Assembly (NCBI GenBank): GCA_026417425.1
Contig: JAOADF010000082.1
Span: 1 to 7,836, forward strand
Length of the DNA: 7,836 nt
Origin: Dictyoglomaceae bacterium
Lineage (GTDB): Bacteria; Dictyoglomota; Dictyoglomia; Dictyoglomales; Dictyoglomaceae
Reading direction: 5' to 3'
The notes beneath the pieces were generated by a model. The model did no database searches. It saw nothing but the letters and a program-made list of their open reading frames with translations, and was not told where the DNA came from. Positions 1-5,866 of the stretch are shown here, in pieces (position 1 is the first letter of the stretch; every line of letters begins with the position of its first letter). A program made the position numbers and the translations under genes.

Positions 1-528
1 CCATAATAATATCCCGTAAATGCCTTATGCCAAAATTGAGAATTAGCTTGAGGTAATTGGGAACTCCAAAGATAAAAATTTCTAAAAGGTGAAGATTCAG
101 AAGAGCTTGCAGATTTAAACCAGGGATGTAGAGAAGAGGTATGATTTAAAACAAGATCTAAAATTACTTTAATTCCTCTTTTATGGGCTTCTTTTAGAAG
201 TTTTTCAAAATCTTCCATAATCAGGATTTATGTTGTAATAATCTGTGACATCATAGCCATGATAACTAGAAGAAGGAAACAAAGGCATAAGCCAAATGGC
301 ATTAATTCCTAAATCCTTTTCAGTATTAGGATCTCCATCATTGAGATAATCTAATTTTTCTATTAATCCTCTCAGATCTCCTGTTCCATCCCCATTACTA
401 TCTGCAAAAGATCTAATAAATATCTCATAAAATACTAGGTTTCTGTGCCAAGGAATATCATTAGAAAAGTTTAAGGTTAAAAGTATAAGAAAAATTAAAA
501 TTATTAAGATCCTAATTTTTTTAAACAT
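1..528 (-). pseudogene. GH13 alpha-amylase, exported, 5' part only, disrupted by a frameshift (runs off the window at position 1)
   Basis: The N-terminal frame starts at ATG 526-528 with a signal or anchor segment (MFKKIR followed by about 15 hydrophobic residues). It continues with GH13 hallmarks: [25 protein letters not shown] and [17 protein letters not shown]. It then stops at TGA 205-207. The homologous sequence resumes at once in another frame ([18 protein letters not shown], then the DLVLNH catalytic-region motif and HPWF) and stays open from 218 to position 1. The order matches Thermotoga maritima AmyA as I recall it, where this region reads DYGTLEDF, so a few residues are lost and the frame is shifted. 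An ATG at 594 is in frame and would add 22 residues, but it would bury the signal segment. The 528 start has no clear Shine-Dalgarno. No lipobox Cys is seen after the signal. The product would be a truncated polypeptide of about 107 residues lacking the catalytic residues. A sequencing error cannot be excluded. Confidence 0.85.
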
Positions 529-553
529 TTTTATTCTATAGTTAAATAAATAA

Positions 554-575
554 ACCCTGGGATTAACCCCAGGGT
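554..575 (-). terminator. terminator-like hairpin in the amylase leader
   Basis: Perfect 8-bp arms (ACCCTGGG at 554-561 and CCCAGGGT at 568-575) enclose a 6-nt loop. Read on the minus strand, the stem is followed by TTTATTTATTT, the form of an intrinsic terminator. It lies between the predicted minus-strand promoter (607-635) and the amylase start at 528, so it would act as a leader attenuator or premature terminator rather than a gene-end terminator. No complete gene lies upstream on this strand. An mRNA-stabilising 5' hairpin is the alternative. Confidence 0.55.
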
Positions 576-606
576 CTCTCTCCTTTTTCCCCATGCTCCT
601 AAAAGG

Positions 607-635
607 ATTTTAACATATCTTAAAAAAATCCACAA
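607..635 (-). promoter_or_regulatory. predicted sigma70-type promoter for the amylase
   Basis: On the minus strand a -35 of TTGTGG (630-635) is separated by 17 bp from a -10 of TAAAAT (607-612), which is preceded by TGT as in an extended -10. Transcription would begin near 600, giving a leader of about 70 nt that contains the hairpin at 554-575. Prediction only. Confidence 0.5.
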
Positions 636-701
636 TAGAAATATAAAGATATATTTTCAGGATTATAATTCGATTTTGATTACACTCCCTTTCACACTTC
701 T

Positions 702-730
702 TTGACATAATTTTCTCTTTACGATATATT
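702..730 (+). promoter_or_regulatory. predicted sigma70 promoter of purE-purC
   Basis: A perfect -35 TTGACA (702-707), a 17-bp spacer and TATATT (725-730) lie just upstream of purE. The start site would be near 737, leaving a leader of about 20 nt that holds only the RBS (GGAGGG, 744-749). There is no room for a purine riboswitch in the transcript, so any control would have to be at the promoter. Confidence 0.75.
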
Positions 731-755
731 TAACCCAAAAAATGGAGGGATTAAT

Positions 756-1232
756 ATGAAAGTAGTTATTATTATGGGATCTAAGGGAGATTTGGAATGG
801 TCTAAAAAGATTGGAGAAACTCTAAAAAAACTAGGGGTAGAATATATAATGAGGGTGGCATCTGCCCACAAAGTACCTTTGAAGGTTTTAGAAATAATTA
901 AGGAATATGAAAAGGAAGATGTAGTATTTATAACTGTAGCGGGAAGAAGTAATGCTCTAAGTGGATTTGTAGATGCTAACACTTCAAAGCCTGTAATTGC
1001 ATGTCCTCCATATAGCGATAAATTTTCAGGAGTTGATATATTTTCAACATTAAGAATGCCTTCTGGTGTTGCTCCCTTAACGGTATTGGAACCAGAACAG
1101 GCAGGTCTTTCTGCATGTAAAATTCTTGCTTTGAAATATAAAGAGCTTGCGGAAAGAATAGAAGCCTATCAAAGAGAAAAGAAAGAAGAACTGGAAAAAG
1201 ATGATGAGGAGGTAAGAAGATGGGTAGTGTAA
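756..1232 (+). CDS. purE: PurE, class II type (AIR carboxylase)
   Basis: This 158-residue cytoplasmic enzyme of purine synthesis is the usual size for PurE. MGSKGDLE at 7-14 is the nucleotide-binding start of the family. The diagnostic residues are class II, as in animal PAICS and Treponema denticola PurE: SAHK at 36-39 (class I has SAHR), AGRSN at 62-66 (class I has a GGAAHLPG segment), ACPP at 82-85 and LRMPSG at 99-104. Class II enzymes carboxylate AIR directly with CO2 to form CAIR and need no PurK, whereas class I enzymes interconvert N5-CAIR and CAIR. Consistent with this, purC follows immediately and no purK is present in the window. The last 30 residues are a highly charged helix-like tail. 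The start is set by ATG 756 with RBS GGAGGG 7 nt upstream. The gene overlaps purC by 13 bp, suggesting translational coupling. Confidence 0.93.
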   Translation: MKVVIIMGSKGDLEWSKKIGETLKKLGVEYIMRVASAHKVPLKVLEIIKEYEKEDVVFITVAGRSNALSGFVDANTSKPVIACPPYSDKFSGVDIFSTLRMPSGVAPLTVLEPEQAGLSACKILALKYKELAERIEAYQREKKEELEKDDEEVRRWVV

Positions 1233-2239
1233 AAGATCTTATAATTTCAGAAAATCCCACAGAAAAATCCCTAGGAAGGGGAAGATTTATTTTTTCCGAT
1301 AGATATTCTGTATTTGATTATGGGGAAATGCCCGACCATATAGAAGAAAAGGGGAAGGCAATCTGTATTACTACTGCATATTTCTTTGAAAAGATGGAAG
1401 AACAAGGGATAAAAACTCACTATTTGGGACTTGTGGAAGATGATAAGATAAAAACTCTTTCAGAGCTAAGGTCCCCATCAAATATTATGGAATTTAAGAT
1501 AGTAAGGGTATTGAAACCTGATTTGAAAGATAGAACTTATGATTATTCTATATTTAAAAAAGAGAAAGGAAATCTTCTAATTCCTTTAGAAGTTATATAT
1601 AGAAATTCTCTTCCTGAGGGATCTTCAGTATTTAGAAGATTAAAGGAAGGGAGTTTAAAAATAGAAGATTTAGGACTTAAAAAAGATCCCATCCCAGGAG
1701 AAAAACTTGAAAAACCCATTGTGGATTTTTCTACAAAACTTGAAGTAAATGATAGATATCTTTCCTATGAAGAAGCAAAGGATATAAGTGGACTTGAAGA
1801 AGAGGAATTTCAAAAACTAATTGATCTTACTTTATTTATAGATGAAGAAATCACAAAAGAGGGAGAAAGAATTGGTCTTGTAAACGAAGATGGTAAAGTA
1901 GAGTTTGCCTTTGATCTTGATAGAAATTTCATGTTAGTAGATGCAGTGGGAACCTTGGATGAATGTAGATTTACCTATAATGGACTGCCAGTAAGTAAAG
2001 AAATTGCAAGAATATATTATAGAAAAACTCCATGGTATAAAGAGATTGAGGAAGCAAAAAAGAAAGACAGATTTCAATGGAAAAATTTTGTAAGTAGTCC
2101 TCCCTCCCTTCCTAAAGAACTTTCCCATCTTATTTCTCTTGTTTATAAAGCCTATGCTAACGAACTTACAAAGAGAGAATGGTTTGAAGCTCCCTCTCTT
2201 AAGGATATATTGAAAAGATTAGAAGAAATATTGTTTTAA
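1220..2239 (+). CDS. purC: PurC, SAICAR synthetase (long form)
   Basis: SAICAR synthetase is the ATP-dependent enzyme that joins CAIR, the PurE product, to aspartate. At 339 residues it is about 100 longer than E. coli PurC and closer to the longer fungal and archaeal forms. Visible family motifs are FSDRYSVFDYGEMPDHI at 26-42 (substrate/ATP region), IPLEVIYRNSLPEGSS at 121-136, STKLEVNDRYLSYEEA at 171-186, and LVDAVGTLDECRF at 239-251, which corresponds to the LVD...DE.R.. segment of the family. The C-terminal 80 residues are a helical extension. ATG 1220 lies inside the end of purE and has a strong internal RBS (GAGGAGG, 1206-1212), so both genes share the 702-730 promoter and are probably translationally coupled. 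A strong terminator follows. No truncation or frameshift is seen. Confidence 0.92.
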   Translation: MGSVKDLIISENPTEKSLGRGRFIFSDRYSVFDYGEMPDHIEEKGKAICITTAYFFEKMEEQGIKTHYLGLVEDDKIKTLSELRSPSNIMEFKIVRVLKPDLKDRTYDYSIFKKEKGNLLIPLEVIYRNSLPEGSSVFRRLKEGSLKIEDLGLKKDPIPGEKLEKPIVDFSTKLEVNDRYLSYEEAKDISGLEEEEFQKLIDLTLFIDEEITKEGERIGLVNEDGKVEFAFDLDRNFMLVDAVGTLDECRFTYNGLPVSKEIARIYYRKTPWYKEIEEAKKKDRFQWKNFVSSPPSLPKELSHLISLVYKAYANELTKREWFEAPSLKDILKRLEEILF

Positions 2240-2261
2240 TAAAGAATTACTTTTTTATAGT

Positions 2262-2308
2262 AAAGAGCCAACGGAGAAATATCCTATTTTCTTTTCCGTT
2301 GGCTCTTT
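2262..2308. terminator. intrinsic terminator between convergent purC and the DOMON gene
   Basis: Perfect 14-bp arms (AAAGAGCCAACGGA at 2262-2275 and TCCGTTGGCTCTTT at 2295-2308) enclose a 19-nt loop. The stem is A-rich at its 5' base and T-rich at its 3' base. It sits 23 nt after the purC stop and 10 nt from the end of the opposing gene, so it can serve both transcripts. The U-tract is short because it is partly inside the stem. Confidence 0.85.
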
Positions 2309-2317
2309 CAAAGAATT

Positions 2318-2875
2318 TTAGTAATTTAAAACTCCATAGCCTGCCTTTATATGCTTTGAAGAGGGATCATCATTAGGTCCCAATGCCCAGACTATATTTA
2401 ATTTTCCAGATTTTGGGAAGTCCTTATCATATTTATCCTTTGTAGAAAGTTTTCTTTTAAACTCAATATATGTGAAATCCTTATCTTCAGAGCCTGCAAA
2501 TTCTAATATATCACTTTTTCCCTCGAGTTTAGTATCTAAAGTATGTCTTACATGAGCTTCTGGAGCAAAATAATCTAAGACTTTTACTTCTTTATCTGTT
2601 ACATATCCAATTATATAGTCCGCATTTCCTGCTTTAGAAGTAGGATTAATTCCTAAGGCTACCCAGCCCTTTGTCTTTCCTATCATTAGAATATAAACCT
2701 CATCCTCTATTATGCTCCAGAATATTCTAAACTCTCCATTTGAAAAACTAGCATAATTATGATATTCGTTAGGAGAAAGCTTTCCATCAATTTTAGGTGG
2801 TGATGTGGGTTTTTCTTGGGCAGAAATAGAAGAGAAAACAAATATTAGAAGAAGAATAATCAGTAATTTTTTCAT
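2318..2875 (-). CDS. exported DOMON-domain protein, possibly haem-binding
   Basis: The 185-residue protein begins with a signal peptide (MKKLL, a hydrophobic core, then SISA before Gln20). The mature part is a single DOMON-like beta-sandwich: the P..DGKLSPNEY opening at 27-38, FRIFWSI at 49-55, then GWVALGINP at 70-78 and NADYIIGYV at 84-92, which together are the most characteristic segment. ILEFAGSED (123-131) and SSKH (172-175) follow near the C-terminus. Bacterial members of this kind often bind b-type haem through a Met and a His, and Met64 and His175 are the likeliest ligands here, but sugar or no ligand is possible. It should act outside the cytoplasmic membrane. RBS GGAGGTG (2882-2888) fixes ATG 2875. 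The gene is monocistronic with its own promoter and palindrome, and diverges from the metal-importer operon. The partner redox protein is not in the window. Confidence 0.72.
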   Translation of the reverse strand: MKKLLIILLLIFVFSSISAQEKPTSPPKIDGKLSPNEYHNYASFSNGEFRIFWSIIEDEVYILMIGKTKGWVALGINPTSKAGNADYIIGYVTDKEVKVLDYFAPEAHVRHTLDTKLEGKSDILEFAGSEDKDFTYIEFKRKLSTKDKYDKDFPKSGKLNIVWALGPNDDPSSKHIKAGYGVLNY

Positions 2876-2902
2876 TTCTTACACCTCCAAAATTTTTTAT
2901 TA

Positions 2903-2925
2903 ATTTATACCATTTTGGTATAAAT
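2903..2925. promoter_or_regulatory. probable operator palindrome over the DOMON promoter
   Basis: Inverted repeat with perfect 9-bp arms (ATTTATACC at 2903-2911 and GGTATAAAT at 2917-2925) around a 5-bp centre. It covers the whole -10 and most of the spacer of the minus-strand promoter at 2904-2932, the classic position for a repressor. The regulator is not identifiable from the sequence. At the RNA level it would fall at or upstream of the start site, so a terminator role is unlikely. Confidence 0.65.
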
Positions 2926-2932
2926 ATGTCAA
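2904..2932 (-). promoter_or_regulatory. predicted sigma70 promoter of the DOMON gene
   Basis: Read on the minus strand: a perfect -35 TTGACA (2927-2932), a 17-bp spacer and TATAAA (2904-2909). The start site would be near 2897, about 20 nt before the start codon, with GGAGGTG between. Confidence 0.75.
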
Positions 2933-3071
2933 GAGGATGCCAAATTATGGTAGGTGTAAGGTAAATTATTGATAGATCCCATTTTGAAATGTTCTGATGG
3001 ATTAAAGAGAATTATAATGTAAAATTGTAATCAAAATTTTGTAATTTTTTACTTAAAATTCATCCTTTTTG

Positions 3072-3080
3072 TGTTATAAT
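3072..3080 (+). promoter_or_regulatory. predicted extended -10 promoter of the metal-importer operon
   Basis: TGT directly precedes a consensus TATAAT (3075-3080), an extended -10. No good -35 is found at 16-18 bp, which extended -10 promoters tolerate. The predicted leader is about 30 nt with RBS GGGAGG (3105-3110). I see no cobalamin riboswitch or NiCo RNA in the 240 bp upstream. Confidence 0.5.
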
Positions 3081-3117
3081 TTTTTAAAAATGTGTTACTA
3101 TAAAGGGAGGTATTTAA

Positions 3118-3795
3118 ATGCACATACCTGATGGATATTTAGGACCTCAGACTTATGGAAGTATGTTCCTAGTTATGGTCCCCTTTTGGTTAAGGGCCTA
3201 TAATTATATAAAAAAATTTCTCAAGCCAGAACAAATTCCCTTTCTTGCTCTTGGAGCGGCCTTTTCTTTTGTAATTATGATGTTTAATATTCCCATTCCT
3301 GGGGGAACAACGGGTCATGCAGTAGGAGGAGTGCTTATTTCTATCCTTCTTGGGCCATGGACCGCTTCTATTATAATTTCAATTGTTCTAATAATTCAGG
3401 CATTGATTTTTGGCGATGGTGGAATTACTGCTATATCCGCAAATTGTTTTAATTTAGCTATAGTTATGCCCTTTACAGGATATTTTGTTTATAGAATTTT
3501 AAAGGGAAAGGAGTTATTATCTTCCAAAAGGGGACTTTTTTCTGCAGGAGCAGGAGCTTATGTAGGGCTCAATATGGCTGCATTTACCACCGCAATAATG
3601 CTCGGTATACAACCTTATATTGCAAAAGCGGGAGATGGAAAGCCTCTTTATTGTCCCTATCCCTTACAGGTTACCATACCTGCTATGATGCTGGAACATC
3701 TTCTTCTATTTGGTTGGATTGAAGCTATTATTACTGTCCTTGTGTTACAATATCTTATAAAAACAAATATGATAAAGGAGTGGGAAAATGCGTAA
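3118..3795 (+). CDS. cbiM: CbiM/NikM, substrate-binding membrane subunit of an ECF nickel/cobalt importer
   Basis: This 225-residue integral membrane protein is the S-component of a group I ECF transporter. It opens with the invariant MHIPDGYLGP. In the characterised NikM2 the metal is held by nitrogens of Met1, His2 and His67, and all three are present here at exactly these numbers (His67 within TTGHAVGG). Strongly hydrophobic helices fall at about 12-28, 41-57, 72-95, 107-127, 140-160 and 192-218. FGDGGITAISAN at 98-109 is another family segment. The N-terminus must be free to bind metal, so the ATG 3118 start is secure, and it is backed by GGGAGG 7 nt upstream. The motifs do not separate Ni from Co. 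It is the first gene of the operon and overlaps the next by 8 bp. Confidence 0.92.
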   Translation: MHIPDGYLGPQTYGSMFLVMVPFWLRAYNYIKKFLKPEQIPFLALGAAFSFVIMMFNIPIPGGTTGHAVGGVLISILLGPWTASIIISIVLIIQALIFGDGGITAISANCFNLAIVMPFTGYFVYRILKGKELLSSKRGLFSAGAGAYVGLNMAAFTTAIMLGIQPYIAKAGDGKPLYCPYPLQVTIPAMMLEHLLLFGWIEAIITVLVLQYLIKTNMIKEWENA

Positions 3796-4120
3796 ATTAT
3801 GGAAAGGTATAATAATTTTAATAATATTATCACCTTTAGGGATTATTCTACCCTATTTTTTCAATGCGGGTGCTGCATGGGGAGAGTGGAGCTCTGAGGA
3901 ACTTAAAGAATTTATTGGTTATGTTCCCCAGGAGCTTGCAAAATTAGAAAATCTTGGAAAGCCTTTATTCCCAGATTATAATCTAAAAATATGGGAAAAG
4001 GGAGGCTTACTAGAACAATCTATGGGATACATAATAACAGGCTTTGTAGGAGTGGGAATTGTGGTATTAATAATGTATTTACTGGGAAAGCTTGCTGCAA
4101 AAGGTAGAGAGAATGAGTAA
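3788..4120 (+). CDS. small CbiN/NikN-like membrane subunit of the Ni/Co importer
   Basis: This 110-residue protein has two membrane helices (about 5-26 and 79-103) flanking a polar loop of about 50 residues (AWGEWSSEELKEFIGYVPQ and onward, ending near FPDYN at 61-65). That is the layout of CbiN/NikN, the small partner that CbiM/NikM needs for metal loading. The loop does not look like classical CbiN and lacks a literal PDGLE, so I favour the NikN-like side and give no symbol. Position is strong support: it lies between cbiM and cbiQ, starts 8 bp inside cbiM with AAGGAG (3776-3781) upstream, and itself overlaps cbiQ by 8 bp. Confidence 0.7.
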   Translation: MRKLWKGIIILIILSPLGIILPYFFNAGAAWGEWSSEELKEFIGYVPQELAKLENLGKPLFPDYNLKIWEKGGLLEQSMGYIITGFVGVGIVVLIMYLLGKLAAKGRENE

Positions 4121-4904
4121 TTTTATAGATAAGACCTTAAATGATTTTAATAAGGTACTAAAATCTACTTTTCTTGAAGAAAAAAGAGATTCTTTATTGT
4201 ACAATGTGAATGAAAAGATAAAGATAATTCTTCTTTTCTTTACCCTCGTGATTATAAGTTTTCTGAATAAGATAGAGAGTATTCTACTTTTCTATTCCCT
4301 CAGCATATTTTTAGGATATCTAGGGAAGATAAGTTTAAGAAAATTACTCAAGAGGACCTGGATATTTATTCCTTTTTTTACTTTTATTATTGTGCTTCCT
4401 TCTATTTTTATTAACCCTTTAGATTTTACTTTTGGTTTTACCCTAGATGGGGCTATAACTGCATTAAAATTTGTTCTGAGAGTTGCCACATCTATTTCTT
4501 ATATACAGCTCTTAATTCTTTCCACACCCTGGATAGATCTTTTCTCAGGACTTAGAGGTCTTGGAGTTCCATCCCTTATTATTACAATACTTGTCATAAC
4601 TTACAGGTACATATTTCTTCTATTAAAAATAGCTGAGGAACTGTATCTTGCTAAAAAAAGTAGAACTATAACCTTTAATATAAAAAGAGAGCAAAATTTC
4701 ACAGCAAATACCATTGCCATAATGATAATAAAAAGTCATGAACTTGCTAAAGAAGTTTCCCAGGGAATGCTTTCCAGAGGGATAAATAAAGATTTTTCCT
4801 TTCATTTTGGAAAAAAAATCTCCTTTATGGATATTTTAATTTTGGTTTCTATGTTATTTACTTTTTTAGTTATACTCTTTATTGTGGAAGGAGTTAGAAT
4901 TTGA
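4113..4904 (+). CDS. cbiQ: CbiQ, EcfT-type transmembrane coupling subunit
   Basis: This 263-residue membrane protein couples the ATPase to the substrate subunit. Hydrophobic helices lie near 36-56, 57-70, 83-102, 122-137, 152-172 and 238-258. The two cytoplasmic coupling motifs that contact the ATPase are recognisable: AKKSRTI at 180-186 and MLSRGI at 219-224, the latter matching the Arg-Gly core of the family. I chose ATG 4113 because AAAGGTAGAGAG lies just upstream and because it gives an 8-bp overlap with the preceding gene, like the previous junction. An in-frame TTG at 4092 would add seven residues but has a poor RBS. It ends with TGA overlapping the TTG start of cbiO. Confidence 0.88.
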   Translation: MSNFIDKTLNDFNKVLKSTFLEEKRDSLLYNVNEKIKIILLFFTLVIISFLNKIESILLFYSLSIFLGYLGKISLRKLLKRTWIFIPFFTFIIVLPSIFINPLDFTFGFTLDGAITALKFVLRVATSISYIQLLILSTPWIDLFSGLRGLGVPSLIITILVITYRYIFLLLKIAEELYLAKKSRTITFNIKREQNFTANTIAIMIIKSHELAKEVSQGMLSRGINKDFSFHFGKKISFMDILILVSMLFTFLVILFIVEGVRI

Positions 4905-5647
4905 GGAAAGAAGAATTAATTTTTAAGCTAGAAGATGTAAGTTATTATTATATTGATCACAAGATTGCCCTTTCTTCCATAAATCTTGAAATCTACAAGG
5001 GAGAAAGGATATGTATTCTTGGTCCTAATGGCTCCGGAAAATCTACCCTTTTGAAAATCCTTGATGGACTTATATATCCCCAAAGGGGAAAATTTTGGGC
5101 CTTTTCCCGAGAAATAAGTGAAAAAACCTTTAATGAGCCAGAATTTAATATGTTTTTTAGAAAAAATGTGGTTCTTCTTTTTCAAAATGTAGATGCCCAG
5201 CTTTTTTCTCCCCGAGTGAGAGATGAAATATCTCTTAGCTTAATTCAACTTGAAAGGAGAAGAAAGGATATAGAGGAAAAAATAGATCAAGTTTCAGAAA
5301 TTTTCAGAATTTCTCATCTTCTAGATAAGACTCCTTATCAGTTAAGTGAAGGGGAAAAGAAAAAAGTAGCCCTTGCTTCCATCTTTGTTATTGAGCCTTC
5401 TGTGATACTTCTTGATGAACCTACCAATGGGCTTGATCCTAGGAGTGCAAGAGAATTTATCGAATATGTCAAAAATCTTCAAAGGCAAGGGAAAACAACA
5501 ATTATAGCTACCCATGATCTTAATATGGTATCTCATATAGCTGATAAGATCTATGTTTTAAACGAAGAAAAGAAAATTATTAGATCTGGAAAGGTGGAGG
5601 AAATTTTAGAAGATAAGTCTTTTCTTGAAAAAGTAAATTTAATTTAG
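4901..5647 (+). CDS. cbiO: CbiO, ATPase subunit of the Ni/Co ECF importer
   Basis: This 248-residue cytoplasmic ABC ATPase is the expected size and probably works as a homodimer, since it is the only ATPase in the operon. Motifs in order: Walker A GPNGSGKST (41-49), Q-loop LLFQNVDAQLF (92-102) typical of CbiO/EcfA proteins, signature LSEGEKKKVALAS (148-160), Walker B VILLDEPTNGLDP (168-180) and H-loop ATHD (203-206, His205). The signature has Glu where LSGGQ has its first Gly; the rest is intact. The start is TTG 4901, overlapping the cbiQ stop by 4 bp (TTGA), with GGAAGGAG (4886-4893) at good spacing. It is the last gene of the operon, and I found no strong terminator after it. Confidence 0.92.
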   Translation: MRKEELIFKLEDVSYYYIDHKIALSSINLEIYKGERICILGPNGSGKSTLLKILDGLIYPQRGKFWAFSREISEKTFNEPEFNMFFRKNVVLLFQNVDAQLFSPRVRDEISLSLIQLERRRKDIEEKIDQVSEIFRISHLLDKTPYQLSEGEKKKVALASIFVIEPSVILLDEPTNGLDPRSAREFIEYVKNLQRQGKTTIIATHDLNMVSHIADKIYVLNEEKKIIRSGKVEEILEDKSFLEKVNLI

Positions 5648-5866
5648 ATAAATCTTATGAATTTTTAAATACTTTTAATTATTTTTACCTATGTTTGTAA
5701 ATTTAAAAGCTTCTTTTCCTTTACTTTTCTAAATATTCCTAAATTAGGTTTTCTAAATTGAATCTACTGTCCCATATACTCATCTAACATAACAATTTTG
5801 TTCTTCAAGACACTATAAATTTATAACTTTAATAATTTTATCCATTATAGGATTAATTCTAACATT

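Noticed and set aside
216..218. ATG opening the downstream amylase frame as a possible restart site.
   Set aside because: It has no Shine-Dalgarno upstream and would give a protein lacking the signal and the first strands of the GH13 barrel, so it is better read as a relic of the frameshift.
719..1260. Minus-strand open frames opposite purE.
   Set aside because: They lie antisense to a clearly conserved gene, have no ribosome binding site and encode no recognisable domains.
3013..3018. An earlier TATAAT upstream of the importer operon.
   Set aside because: No acceptable -35 lies 16-19 bp upstream (the nearest TTGAAA is 23 bp away), and the extended -10 at 3072-3080 is better placed.
2941..3117. 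Possible cobalamin or nickel/cobalt riboswitch before the importer operon.
   Set aside because: The transcript predicted from the extended -10 at 3072-3080 has a leader of about 30 nt, and the upstream sequence shows none of the conserved B12-box or NiCo RNA elements.
3803..3837. Inverted repeat (AAAGGTATAATA with a one-base-bulged partner ending ACCTTT) at the start of the small importer subunit gene.
   Set aside because: It lies inside a coding region for a hydrophobic helix rich in ATA, ATT and TTA codons, where AT complementarity arises easily. There is no U-tract or other sign of function.
5648..5866. 219-bp gap between convergent cbiO and the CDF-like gene with small AT-rich hairpins (for example AACA/TGTT at 5791-5802) and a 10-bp direct repeat TTTTCTAAAT at 5725 and 5749.
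   Set aside because: The stems are 4-5 bp and AT-only, so I cannot support a terminator. The direct repeat is too simple for this base composition. No coding frame with a credible start was found.
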